DNA of 64,000 nucleotides. Origin: Periconia sp. R9002. Its lineage: Eukaryota > Ascomycota > Dothideomycetes > Pleosporales > Periconiaceae. Position 1 is the first letter of the stretch, and the number at the start of each line of letters is the position of its first letter. This document shows positions 1 through 10,637 of the stretch, piece after piece. The notes under the pieces were generated by a model. That model was not told the origin of the DNA. It did no database searches and was given only the letters and a program-made list of their open reading frames with translations. The translations under genes were made by a program, and so were the position numbers. The stretch covers positions 806,001 to 870,000 of the forward strand of contig JAMAHW010000002.1 in the NCBI GenBank assembly GCA_023627715.1. The letters are read 5' to 3'.

Positions 1-3
1 ATT

Positions 4-2337
4 ATGGGTTGGACATTGAAAATGGTGGCCGGTAATAGCCATGCTAGCCGCAATGCGGACAAGGGCAGCATTGCCAGAGGCCGTAACAATGCAAGTGGAG
101 ACCCAGCCGACAGGACCCCCTCCATCGATTCCACAAGAACGACGAATTCAGCCCGCTCTGCCCTAGTCAACGCGCAAAGACGTGGTAGGCAGAGTCTAGG
201 TCCCAATGGAACGCTCAAAAGTGTGACGACAGAGCTACCGAAGAACGCACCCGTCAACCCCAGCCCTAACCCTTCTGGACGCAGCATCAGTAATCTTGGA
301 CCAGTCGAAATGGATCGAATTCTGCCAGAGGATTCCCGTCCCCCAACATTGGTTCAGCACCACAACAGATTTGCCACGAGCAATGAGTACTTGACTGATC
401 GATTCGGCTTTATCTATGACCAGCGACGAAAAAAGAGGCAGAGTGAAGCCGCTGCTGCTTTGACCAAGCAAAAACGAAGCAGCAATGTTGAATCACTGGG
501 GGATGGTAGGTCTGTATTTCAAGCTATCGACGACCTAGATAAGACTCGCCAGCATCAGACGGACGAGAACATTGATTCGAAGAAGGCATCTCGACCTGAA
601 AGTAGCAGCTCCGAAGAGCAGCGAGCGAAGGTACCAGCGAAGACCTGGGCAGACTATCTCAAACTCACTTCTCATCCCACCGAACTACTTTCCCATACTC
701 CTTCCGCGGCGCCTATTACTGAAGTTGATTTACGAGACAATGGAGCGTCCACGCCGCCAGCAAGTCAAGTCACAGTTGCAAAAAGAGGGTCGTTACCTTC
801 TACAAGTACCAACCCTGAACCTTCCCCTTCTCGCATCATTTCAGGTAATGCTGAGTTCTCAGTTGCGATCCCTTCTGGGCCAACATCACCTCTAAATCCA
901 TATCATCCTACCGCGGCAGACCCGGTGAAAGCTCTTCTCGAGCAACTCACTGAATTGCACGACAATCTGCAAAAGGAAAAGACCATCCAATGGAACGAAT
1001 TTCTGCGTAAGGTCCGTGCTGAACGAAAACGTCAAGGCGAAGTTGCTACTTCCAATGAACGCGGAAAAGTGCTTGACATGCCAGAGACCCTACTTGCTGA
1101 TGGAGAGATTGTTGGTGTGGCAGGTCTGGGTATTAAGGGCAAAGTTGGGCGCGCCAAATGGCAAGACTTTCGACGGCTTGTGTTGGGCGGTATTCCAGTC
1201 GCCTATCGAGCCAAAATTTGGGCGGAATGCAGCGGCGCATCTGCACTGCGTGTGCCTGGATACTACGAAGATCTTGTCAACAATGGCGTGGACAATCCAA
1301 TCGTTGTCTCCCAGATCCAAATGGACATCACCCGCACTCTCACTGACAACATCTTTTTCCGGAAAGGACCTGGTGTGCACAAGCTCAACGAAGTGCTCCT
1401 CGCCTATTCTCGACGAAATCCTGAGATCGGATATTGTCAAGGCATGAACCTCATCACAGCCTGCCTTCTCCTCATCATGCCCACCTCGGAAGACGCCTTC
1501 TGGATGCTCGCCACCATGATCGAGAACATCCTCCCCGACAACTACTACGACCAACACCTCCTCACCTCTCGCGCCGACCAATCTGTTCTTCGCTCCTACG
1601 TCATGGAACTCCTCCCCAAACTCTCCTTCCATCTCGATGCATTAGAAATCGAGCTCGAAGCCTTAACCTTCCAATGGTTTCTCTCCGTCTTCACCGACTG
1701 CCTCTCCGCCGAAGCTCTCTACCGCGTCTGGGACGTTGTCCTCTGCATGCAAGATGGCTCAACATTCCTCTTCCAAATTGCGTTGGCTTTGCTCAAACTC
1801 AACGAGAAGCAACTGCTACAATGTGACACGCCTGCCGCGATATACCACTACATCAACCACCAAATGACCAACCACGCCATCAGCATCGACGGCCTCATCC
1901 AAGCTTCCGACGCCCTTACTAAAGTCGTAAAGCGCAAGGATGTCGAAGAGCGTCGCAAGCGCGCCGTAGCCCACGAGCAAGACCTCATCAAACAGCGCGA
2001 TGAAGCTCGCCAAGAACGCGCCCGCAGACGCGCCGCCAAAGCCGCAGAGTCATCAGAACAGAACGGCGAAGGAGATGCAGGAGCCGAAGCGCGTGAGCAA
2101 GATACCTCATCATCACCCTCCCGCGCTCGCGATGACTCGACGAACCGTGTCCCCTCGATTTCAGTGAGCTTGGATGCAGATCTCTCGCGGTATACTAGTC
2201 CGTTGCGTACCCCGGTTTCAAGCGCATCGAGGCGGAGCGAAGAGGAAGAAGATGCCGAGTTGTTGAATCAGAGTTTGGAGAGTCTAGCTACGCGGACGCC
2301 ACTGCCGATTGAGGAGGAGGTCCTGTGGCGGGCGTAA
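4..2337 (+). CDS. TBC-domain Rab GTPase-activating protein, 5' end possibly incomplete
   Basis: Single open frame of 777 codons. The C-terminal half holds a TBC (Tre-2/Bub2/Cdc16) domain, roughly residues 390-600, which accelerates GTP hydrolysis by Rab proteins in membrane traffic. Both catalytic fingers are visible: IQMDITRT near residue 440 supplies the arginine (IxxDxxR) and GYCQGMN near 476-482 supplies the glutamine (YxQ). A charged Arg/Glu/Ala-rich segment at about 640-695 should form a coiled coil. The first ~380 residues are Ser/Thr/Pro-rich and look disordered. The frame opens three bases from the window edge, so the first methionine may be internal to a longer gene; Met7 is an alternative start. 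The Rab substrate cannot be told from sequence. The family call is firm; the orthologue is not. Confidence 0.9.
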   Translation: MGWTLKMVAGNSHASRNADKGSIARGRNNASGDPADRTPSIDSTRTTNSARSALVNAQRRGRQSLGPNGTLKSVTTELPKNAPVNPSPNPSGRSISNLGPVEMDRILPEDSRPPTLVQHHNRFATSNEYLTDRFGFIYDQRRKKRQSEAAAALTKQKRSSNVESLGDGRSVFQAIDDLDKTRQHQTDENIDSKKASRPESSSSEEQRAKVPAKTWADYLKLTSHPTELLSHTPSAAPITEVDLRDNGASTPPASQVTVAKRGSLPSTSTNPEPSPSRIISGNAEFSVAIPSGPTSPLNPYHPTAADPVKALLEQLTELHDNLQKEKTIQWNEFLRKVRAERKRQGEVATSNERGKVLDMPETLLADGEIVGVAGLGIKGKVGRAKWQDFRRLVLGGIPVAYRAKIWAECSGASALRVPGYYEDLVNNGVDNPIVVSQIQMDITRTLTDNIFFRKGPGVHKLNEVLLAYSRRNPEIGYCQGMNLITACLLLIMPTSEDAFWMLATMIENILPDNYYDQHLLTSRADQSVLRSYVMELLPKLSFHLDALEIELEALTFQWFLSVFTDCLSAEALYRVWDVVLCMQDGSTFLFQIALALLKLNEKQLLQCDTPAAIYHYINHQMTNHAISIDGLIQASDALTKVVKRKDVEERRKRAVAHEQDLIKQRDEARQERARRRAAKAAESSEQNGEGDAGAEAREQDTSSSPSRARDDSTNRVPSISVSLDADLSRYTSPLRTPVSSASRRSEEEEDAELLNQSLESLATRTPLPIEEEVLWRA

Positions 2338-3626
2338 ACGGTATCCCCTTGCCACAAGTCTGACTGAGAGTTCTACCACAAGGAGGAAGAAATTGTGTAA
2401 GTTGTCCTACATACTGTAGTTCGGGCGGCCGTGCCTCGGTGCTCCTTTCCTTTCCATATTACGTTTCCATAGCATGATATTTCATGCAATTGCCATTCCT
2501 TCCCATTTTCCTTTTATCTTTTCCCCTCCTTTTCTTGATCCCATCTTTTCTGCTCCTGTCTTCTTGATACCCCGGTGGATCGGATCGTTCGTATACCTTT
2601 TTTCTTTCCCATTCCTCTCCCACCCCCCTTCATACCTCATAGATTGGACACAGCCGTCCTTTACCTGTTCTCATTATTTGCATCTACCGGTGTTTTTTTC
2701 TTACTTTGCTTTTTGTTTCTGGTTATCCGGCATGAAAAATTGAAAATGTTTGAGTGGTTGCTGTTTGGTGCGGAAGACACACAATGCATATTTCAAATGC
2801 AGATATTTTGCTCCCTTTTTTTGGTTTTTGCATTGCGAAAGGCATAGGATACATACATACATATATTATACCCCCCAGATCCAGCTTCCCCTTCTTTCCT
2901 TTGTCAATTTGTAGCGAATAGAAGAGTGGTAAAATGAATAGATACAGTATAGCTGAGTTGTTTGTCTTGTTACCGAACGGGATGTTGTGTCAGAGATGTG
3001 CTTTTGTAAATGTGTGATTAAGCGTCGTGTTGTTCTACATGGTCATCAACGGTGGATGTTTCTGTAAGTTATAGTGTGGCTAGCATTGTTTCACGTAGTT
3101 TTACTGTTAGATATTGAGCCATCTTGCAGAAGGCAGTAATGCAATGAGAGATTATGTGTTCATAACGGGTCTCTCATGTTGTTTTCTACAGTTGTAAGCA
3201 CGGAGATGACGGGGTTGTCTCTAATGCTTTTTTATATGTCGTGAGATGCTCGATACACGGAATGGTACATACACCATCTAATTCCCGCTATGTTCCTCAC
3301 TGGAGTTTCGGTAAGATTTCATCTTTTGCAAACGTGGTGGAGTCACGGCAACATCCTCGTCAACATTGAGTGGCTGCATTTTGATAGTGAAGCTTTAACT
3401 AACATTGATCAGGCCTAGCGCTGACCTTAGTCTCAGTTCCCATTGAGGCATAGGTCAACCCACTATAGGGCCCTGAACAGGCTTCAAACATGAGTGACCG
3501 CTTGTCTGACTATCGAAAAGTATTAACAGCAATCTGTAATCCCAATCACCTTTACATTATACCATCTCCCAGTTAATTAAGAGCATCGGGTTAATCCAGA
3601 GTGTGCATCACATTGCTGCAACAACT
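2338..3626. other. Intergenic region, no gene seen
   Basis: T/C-rich sequence just after the TBC stop probably includes its 3' UTR. AT-rich DNA follows, with a short ACAT run near 2850. The small open frames here have T-rich, low-complexity translations and no recognisable domain. The last part should contain the promoter of the downstream Zn2Cys6 gene. Confidence 0.6.
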
Positions 3627-4924
3627 ATGGTAGAGTCGGCGCCCGTGACCGAGAAGTTGCACGCGGCATGTGATGAGTGTCGTGAGTCCTGCTTGCAGAC
3701 CGACGGGTTGCCCTTGCACACGCGCTGATGCTGAAGAGAAAAGGCACGCGGAAGCTGAAATGCTCGGGTGAGCATCCAAGATGTAGTCGGTGTGAAAAGG
3801 AGAAGATAAATTGTCGATACTCGCCTCAGAAACCCATGGGACGACCGAGGAAGAGGAGGCGTAATGAGAGCCCTGTAGCTCCTGCGGAGCAGCAGGTAGC
3901 AGAACCGCAACAACACCTTCCCACCACGTCACTTCCAGACGGCTTTAACCCACCTGTTTTCCATCATTTATCAACGCCCCCTGGATTTGATGATGCTTTT
4001 GGGCTCGATGGACTGGATTTCTCAAACAGTCTCCTACCTCCTCCCATAGACTCTGCCGTTGCTTCGCACACTCAGCTCGTACAAGAAGCCACGCCACCAA
4101 CATTGAGGTAACATCATTCTGAAAAGAATCTACAGCATCTACAGTGAAAGCTCTTCTAACATTTAACTAGCTTCGACCCCAACCCCATTGATCCTTCTCT
4201 CTGGGACGCCACCCCACCCACCAACAACCCCATCACTCCTCCCCCAAACACAAGCATCCCCACAGAAACCACCCCTTCGGATACCGGCCCCTGCAGCTGC
4301 CTCTCCTTAATGTACCTCACAGTAAGCGACCTACAAACCATCACCAACTTTTCCTTCCCTCAAGTCATCCCGCGACTCCGCAGCGCCACCGCTGCCGCAA
4401 ACACCATCCTCCACTGCCCCATATGCCCCCAGCAACCCTTCACCGGCATCCAAAACGTGCAATCCCTAAGCGCCCTACTATCCGCCATCGCAGAGCGCTT
4501 CTACCGCGTGCTCCGCGAGATCTCGGCAGCGGCCGAACGCGCCGAAGCTGCGGGCGAGAAGAAGAAATTCCGTGTTGGCGACAACAGTCCCGAGAACCGG
4601 CACCTACATACCGGGACGCCGGACTGTCCGATGGGGTTCGACATCGAGCTCGAGCCGAAAGATTGGAAGAGGTTGTGCAAGACGGCGCTGAAGACGGAGG
4701 TGCTGGGTGGTGGGCAGAATCAGAGGCCGTTGGTGAAACTGCTGGATGAGATGGAGGAACGGCAGCATAGGTGGCATGACAATAAGAATCTGCATTCGAA
4801 GGAGCGCATGGATCTTTTTGGGACGCCGCACGACAATTGTGTTGATAAGAGCGGTGGGGCGTTGTGTATACGGATGGCGAACTCGGTGAGGACTATGATT
4901 GATGCTATGGAGTGGGATGATTGA
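3627..4924 (+). CDS. Zn(II)2Cys6 transcription factor, AflR-like architecture
   Basis: Three exons are inferred: 3627-3681, 3744-4107 and 4171-4924, giving about 390 aa. Splicing the first intron (GTGAGT donor) rebuilds the binuclear zinc cluster CDECRTRKLKC followed by the CSRC and INC cysteines, spacing C-X2-C-X6-C-X6-C-X2-C-X6-C. A basic GRPRKRRR stretch follows and can act as nuclear signal and linker. The C-terminal part (from about CSCLSLMYLTVSDLQ) has the Cys/Leu-rich helical look of the AflR-type regulatory region seen in pathway-specific fungal activators. It should bind DNA as a dimer and regulate transcription. No secondary-metabolite genes lie beside it, so the target is unknown. 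The first exon lies outside the long open frames and was recovered from the cysteine pattern. Confidence 0.88.
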
Positions 4925-5101
4925 GGTAGTGAGTGTGTGATATGGGATAAGGCGTATTCAACATTTAAAACCGCCGAAAGAACCGTGACAACGTTTTGGA
5001 ATACGAGCATTGCGATAGTAAAACTGTCGTTCGGATATATAACAAGAAATTTTATTTTCAAAATACAAATGATATCATTTGAACCCAGCTACTCTCCCAA
5101 T
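4925..5101. other. Short convergent intergenic gap
   Basis: 177 bp between the stops of two convergent genes (the Zn2Cys6 gene and dbp4). AT-rich with a TATATAACAAG stretch, consistent with overlapping 3' UTRs. No gene. Confidence 0.6.
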
Positions 5102-7624
5102 CTACCCAAGCAGCCCAGCGGCAAGCGCCTCCATGTCCTCGAGCGTTTCCGGCTCTTGCACAACCGGTGCGTTGCTCTTCTTCCCCTTCCTACGCTTCTT
5201 GCTGCTTCGCTCTTCGTCTTCCGAATCAGACTGGAACCACTTCTTAGCCTTCTTCTTGTCCTTGCCTTCGTCCTCATCCACCATCTCCGCGTCACTCTCG
5301 TCACTGTACTCGGCATCGGCTCTGAAGTTTGCCAGTAAGTCCTCCCCATTTTCCGGGACCTCCACGCCGCCGTCGTCTTCGCCTTCTCCATCGCTGGCAG
5401 CTTGGGCTGCGCGTTCGCGTTCCTTGCGCTTGCGCAGCTTCTCTTTCCTCTTCGCCTTCGCCGTGGCCTTGTCCTCCACATCGGCCTGCTCGACCACTTG
5501 CCTCTCGGCCTCGATAAATTTCTTCCGTTGCTCTTCGGGAAGACCTTTGGCGCGGAAGTCGGCCTCGTCCTCGAGCTCGTAGACTTCATGAGCATTGCCG
5601 TCTTCGTCGTAGACAAGCTTCTTGCCTTTGTCCATAAACTTGAGGAGTTTCTTCTTGGATTTGAGCAGTTTCTCGCGGCGGTTGCTATCCACGATGAGAG
5701 GTTGTGAGGCGCCTTCGAGATGAATGACCTTGCCGCGGGGTGCTGTTGAATCGTCATCCGCGCCCTCTGGCTGAACCTCCTCCTCCCCATCCGCTGGTAT
5801 CCTTCTCTTGACTGTCATAAAGTCATCGTCGCCTGCTTTGGCAGCCCCAGTTGCGCCGTCCACATGATCCTCGTCTCCGGTATGCTCCTCTTCGTCGTCT
5901 CTGACAAGTTTCTTGTAGTGGTCTGCAAGGACATCCTGGTTCTGCCTCTCAAACATGCGATCGTATTTCGTGCGCACGGGCTTGGAGGTCTTCTTTTCTA
6001 ACTGGTCGTCATCGTCGTCTGATGATTCAGGAACCTCGAGTTCCTGTCTCGATTGTTGCTTCTTCTGCTTGCTTGAATCATCTTTCAAGAACTTGATCTT
6101 CGGTGCACCAGGAAGGCCCAAGCTCGCAGCATAAGCCTCCAGGTCATACTCCTTGATCTTGAAAATGGACTTGTCCCGCTGCAGATATATGGACTTTGTG
6201 TAGGTGACAAAGGCTTTTTGTGCCAGGTACTTCAGTTCTGGATCCTGGAAAAGCATATGCACCAATTGGCTTTTGATGGACTGCTTCTTCTTCTGGCGAA
6301 CATTGATAAGCTCAACTGGGACCTTCTTTGCCTCAAGGCGCTGCAGCATGCCTTCCTCCTCACTCGGCGTAAGGAAGAGGACGCCGCGACCTTCGCGATT
6401 ATAGCGAGCCGTACGACCCACGCGGTGAATATAAGTATCCACATCTTCTGGGCAATCGACTTGGATCACGAAATCGACAGCTGGGAAATCTAAACCTCGC
6501 GCAGCTACATCCGTAGCAAACAGACACGCAGCTTTCGCCGCTGCGAATTTCGCAGTGACATCCAATCGAGCACCTTGCTTTTGACGGCCATGCAAGTGTA
6601 GTAGTGATATACCAGGCTGCATGTGACGAAATGATTCGTAGACGAAACGAACTGTCTTTGCAGAGGAGAAGAAGCAAACGATTTTGGACGTTTTGCTAGC
6701 TTGTATGAAACTCCACAGCGTGTCTAGCTTTTCTTCTAGCGGACAGATGATGTAATTTTGCTGCAGGGTCTTCGGTGTCGCACTCTTGTCTTCGGCATGT
6801 ACAGAGACATATTCCGGGTCTTGGAGACTCAGTCGTGCTAGATCGGACACCTTCTTCGACTGGGTGGCGGAGAAAAGTAGAGTTTGCCTCTCCTTGGGCA
6901 AGTACTCAATGATGGCATCAACATCTCGTTGAAATCCCATATCGAGGATCCTGTCTGCTTCGTCCAAGACCAGCATCTTCAAGTCGTCCACCATGAACCC
7001 TACAGTTTGCGAGAGATGCTGCAATATCCGTCCAGGCGTGCCCACCAGAATATTCATCCTTGTCAAAGCTTGCCTTTCAGATTCCAAGCTCTTGCCACCT
7101 ATCACCAAGCCTGCCGCGAACATGTGTCCATGTTTTCCCAGCTTGCATAGCACCTCGAAAATCTGGATCGCAAGTTCCCGAGTGGGTGAAATGATCAAAG
7201 CGCCCAAACCGGCATCGGCACCGACGTGTTGCAAACGATAAAGATTTTCCAGGACAGGTATAATGAATGAGAGTGTCTTTCCACTGCCTGTCTTAGCTGC
7301 ACCGAGTATATCGTGGCCTTTGAGAGCGAGTGGTATGGCTTTGGCTTGGATGTCGGTCATTACAGAGAAATGCGAGGCCTTGAGACCTTGCTTGGTGGGG
7401 TCGGAAAGGGGAAGGTCAGAGAAGTCCTTGTACGCGCCATCTTTTATGTCCTAGATTTTTCAGCAGAGGGTTCAGAGGTGAGAAGGGGAGGATGCGCATA
7501 CCAGCTCCGCAACAGCCTGCTCCAATTTTTCGGTGTCCACGTCTTCTCGCTTCCGCTTCTGCGCTGAAGCCTGCTTTTTGACCTTGGTAGGCTTTGTGCG
7601 ACCTGTAATCCCCGGTGCACCCAT
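5102..7624 (-). CDS. dbp4: ATP-dependent DEAD-box RNA helicase Dbp4 (Hca4)
   Basis: Two exons, 7624-7502 and 7450-5102, encode about 823 aa. The short first exon begins MGAPGITGRTKPTK, and a 51-bp intron (GTATGC...CTAG) joins it in frame. Helicase motifs appear in order: Q-motif region around residue 60-75, AAKTGSGKT (motif I, about 92-100), PTRELA, VLDEADRILDMGF (motif II), LFSAT (III), and [15 protein letters not shown] (VI). A long charged Lys/Glu/Asp C-terminal tail rich in acidic tracts matches Dbp4 rather than general DEAD helicases. In yeast Dbp4 works in the nucleolus on the SSU processome, releasing U14 snoRNA from pre-rRNA. The gene is divergent from the J-protein gene, sharing a ~250-bp promoter region. 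Confidence 0.93.
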
Positions 7625-7871
7625 TTTCAATACGTTGCTATGGGAGTTGTAAAAGTTTGGGGATTGGCGTTGGAGTCGTTCTCGAAATTTCTCGGTCGAG
7701 GAAATTCTATTGGTCCGTGCATTACAGAGTAGCGGGGAGCTCGATTTGGCCGGAGGTCTTGTTGGTCTCCGCCGCTACCTCCCCACCCCTTCAGATCTCA
7801 ATAATCGCCTTGACGATTTAGCTGGCTTACTAGCTTTCTGTCTGTGCTTCATTTATACAAAGGCGGGAATC
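7625..7871. promoter_or_regulatory. Divergent promoter region dbp4 / J protein
   Basis: 247 bp separates the two divergent start codons, so both promoters and 5' UTRs must lie here or overlap. GC-rich near dbp4 and pyrimidine-rich (CTACCTCCCCACCCC) toward the J-protein gene. No TATA box is apparent. Confidence 0.6.
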
Positions 7872-8586
7872 ATGGCTAGCAAAAATCCTGAGGTCGATGT
7901 TGACGTCGACGCGGAGCTCGAGGCTGCGGGCCGCGAGTTCGATAAGGTACTTTGCGCCGCCAGATCTGCATACATACCGTACACGATAGTCATGCTAATC
8001 ACCTCTGCAGGATGCGGAAATTGATCGTATTATGAATGTATTCAAACTCAATGCCTACGCTGTCCTTGACCTCCAACCGGGTGTCCCAGAGTCCGACATC
8101 AAGAAAGTCTATCGCACCAAATCGCTCCTTATCCATCCGGACAAGACCACAAACCCGCAAGCTCCAGATGCCTTCGACCGCCTCAAAAAAGCACAGACGA
8201 CGCTCATGGATGAAAAACAACGCCTTGAACTAGACGAGCACATCTCAGATGCACGCATGCTGTTGATGCGGGAACGCAAACTGACCGCCGACGATGAGGA
8301 GACGCGCGGCGAGGAATTCGCAAAGGCGTGGCGAGAGAAGACGACGTGGGTCATCATGGACAACGAGAAGAGGAAGCGACGCCAGATGGAGGCGCAGCTC
8401 CGCGAGGAGGGTCGCCAGCAGAAGAAGGAGGAAGAGGAGATTGCGGAGCGCAAGCGCAAGCGCGAGCTCGATGATGCGTGGGAGAAGACTCGCGATACGA
8501 GGATCAACAACTGGAGAGACTACAAGCAAGGCAAAGCCCCCACCGACGGCAAAAAGAAGAAGAAAAAGATGAAGATTGTGGGCTGA
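7872..8586 (+). CDS. J-domain protein, DNAJC8/Spf31-like splicing-associated cochaperone
   Basis: Two exons, 7872-7946 and 8011-8586, encode about 216 aa. The intron has donor GTACTT, branch TGCTAATC and acceptor CTGCAG. A J domain covers about residues 35-105 and contains the invariant HPD (LLIHPDKT), which stimulates Hsp70 ATPase. The rest is a long charged helix of Arg/Lys/Glu repeats ending in a lysine-rich tail. A J domain near the N terminus followed by a basic coiled coil, at this size, fits DNAJC8 / S. pombe Spf31, a spliceosome-associated J protein; that assignment is by architecture. A general type III J protein is the alternative. Confidence 0.85.
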
Positions 8587-10637
8587 GGGGCTGGGTCGAT
8601 GCTCGTCCTTCAAGCATGGGTCATATCAGGCGTTTTCGGGGATCGGGATTAAGGCAAAGCATGGAGTCAGGCATTCCATCCAGCATATGACGTTACATGC
8701 AGACATGTAGGCTAACGCATAGGTACAGATTCCCTATGCATACCAAAGTCTACTAAATCATACAACAATTCATTATCACGAGATCCGGCTTCCGTTTCAT
8801 TATGCTCAATGAAACATTCCGTGCAATCGAAATACGCAATCATAGTGCAGTTTTGCAGCTCTGTCTCTTTTATGAGGAATTGGAATCTATAAACCATTTG
8901 CCTCCATGAATCGAGTACCATATCAAATGCATCGGAAATCCACACAATAGAACTAATAGTCAAAGGAACAGTGTCCACTTCCACCAAAGCAAATATAGCC
9001 AAGAAAGAAAGGCGCCAGCATGGACTCCAGCTCACCATAGAACCCTCAATACCACCCGTGTAAACACGCATGCAAGACTCGTGGGGGGTTGTTACGCGTA
9101 CGCGTGTACATGTGCGATGTTTCCTTTTTTTCTTAAACAATCCACAAATTTGTGTTCACATCACCTACCAGCACTCATTCAAAGAAGTTTTCCAAATCTA
9201 GTCAAGTAAAAACGAACCAATAAAAAATTGATATCCTGTTATCCAGCGGCCGAGTACGCCGCGTTTGTTTATATACTACAATTACACAAAAAAAGACTAG
9301 AAAGTAAAAATGAGATAAGAAAAAGCTTCCAGTAAGGTACGGCTTGGACATTCGTTGGTGGTCTGGGTATAAACGATAAAAAGCCCGGCCGCCCTATCCC
9401 TTCTTTTCCTAATGTATAAATATATGTGTATGTGTTTTTCTTCAATGTACATGCGCTCTCGATCGATACATAACCTACACAAGGGTTTCTTTCTTGTGCA
9501 AGGCTCATCCGAATGTGCGAACCCTGCTATTTATTAAACATCAAGGTCTAGCGTAAAGAAACAGAAAAGAAAAGAGGAAAAGAGAAGATAAAACAATCAT
9601 GAAAAAGAAGTAAAGAAGAAAAAATGATGTACTGGAATGAACATCGACTCGGATAAAGTTGGGGCGATGAGCAAGTGAGCGATGGAATGAGTGAGACTGA
9701 TTTGCAGAGTTCCACTCCGCGTCGTTTGTCATGGTCGCGCGCCGCGCGCAAGGAAACCTTGTTTGTTTGTTTTTTTCCTTGAATGTCTTCCAGGCATATC
9801 CCCTGGATGGAGTTGGCGCGGGTTGATGTAGATCGATCTCATTCAACAATTGACTCGATCGAAAGAATTATCCGAGCCAATCAATCCGCACCGACAAACT
9901 AAGTCCGATGGGCGCGAGAAGTCGTTGCTCAGGAGGTTGAACCCTTAGCTCACAACTCCACGCATAACTGGCCCTATATTTAAGTTTTTTGCTTGTAAAT
10001 AAAAACCACAGGCTTGATTGGAAATAAATTTTCGAGCTTTTGTCCGAAAAAGGATTCGCACCAGCTCTGTTCAACGTCAAAATCGACGGTGCGTTGCACG
10101 TGCGTTTTTTTTAAACACAACGCGACATGTTAACGCCGGTAGGTATACATTAAATACGCCGTGGTATACCTGCCCTTTTCTCCTCCTCTGAAGAATGCGT
10201 GTACTTTTGTCTGTTTCCCTTCTATATTTCCCCTGAAAATCCTCATCCATAGAGACTTTCGTCGATGATGGAGGGTTGGTTGCGTCAAAAAATAACGAGG
10301 AAGTGAAAAGCCAAACGCGTAGAGTGGTATCCCCAAACGAACTTTTTGAACTTGAGAAGCAGCAGCAAACAAATCTAATGACGGACAATGAATGCGGAAA
10401 GTTGAAACGAATTCGTACAAGGCATTACCGAACCTGGGAGGAGCGGCGTTGTCTGAATGCTGATCAGGAACGACTTTTTCGATATCGACAAACAGGATCC
10501 TTGGAGGAAGACAATGCGCTGCGGCATTTTTCAATCGGTACAGAAGTATCGACATCCACAGCATAGTTATGAAAGCAGCACAACGACTGTTTTCTTGGGC
10601 TGTTGGCGGGATATATGGATCGAGCTTCAGGAATATT
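8587..10637. other. Intergenic region between convergent genes, only doubtful open frames
   Basis: About 2 kb between the J-protein stop and the stop of the PAS/zinc-cluster gene, so both 3' UTRs lie here. Contains a TATGTGTATGTG run near 9420 and A/G-rich tracts at 9560-9630. A 142-codon minus-strand frame (8712-9140) and a 175-codon minus-strand frame (10130-10657) have protein-like composition but no recognisable domain, and are discussed as findings. Confidence 0.5.

Noticed and set aside
1090..1632. 180-codon minus-strand frame inside the TBC gene
   Set aside because: Antisense shadow of the conserved TBC domain; the plus strand carries the catalytic motifs.
5089..5790. 233-codon minus-strand frame overlapping the dbp4 tail
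   Set aside because: Arg/Ser-rich shadow of the Lys/Glu-rich Dbp4 C-terminal tail in another frame.
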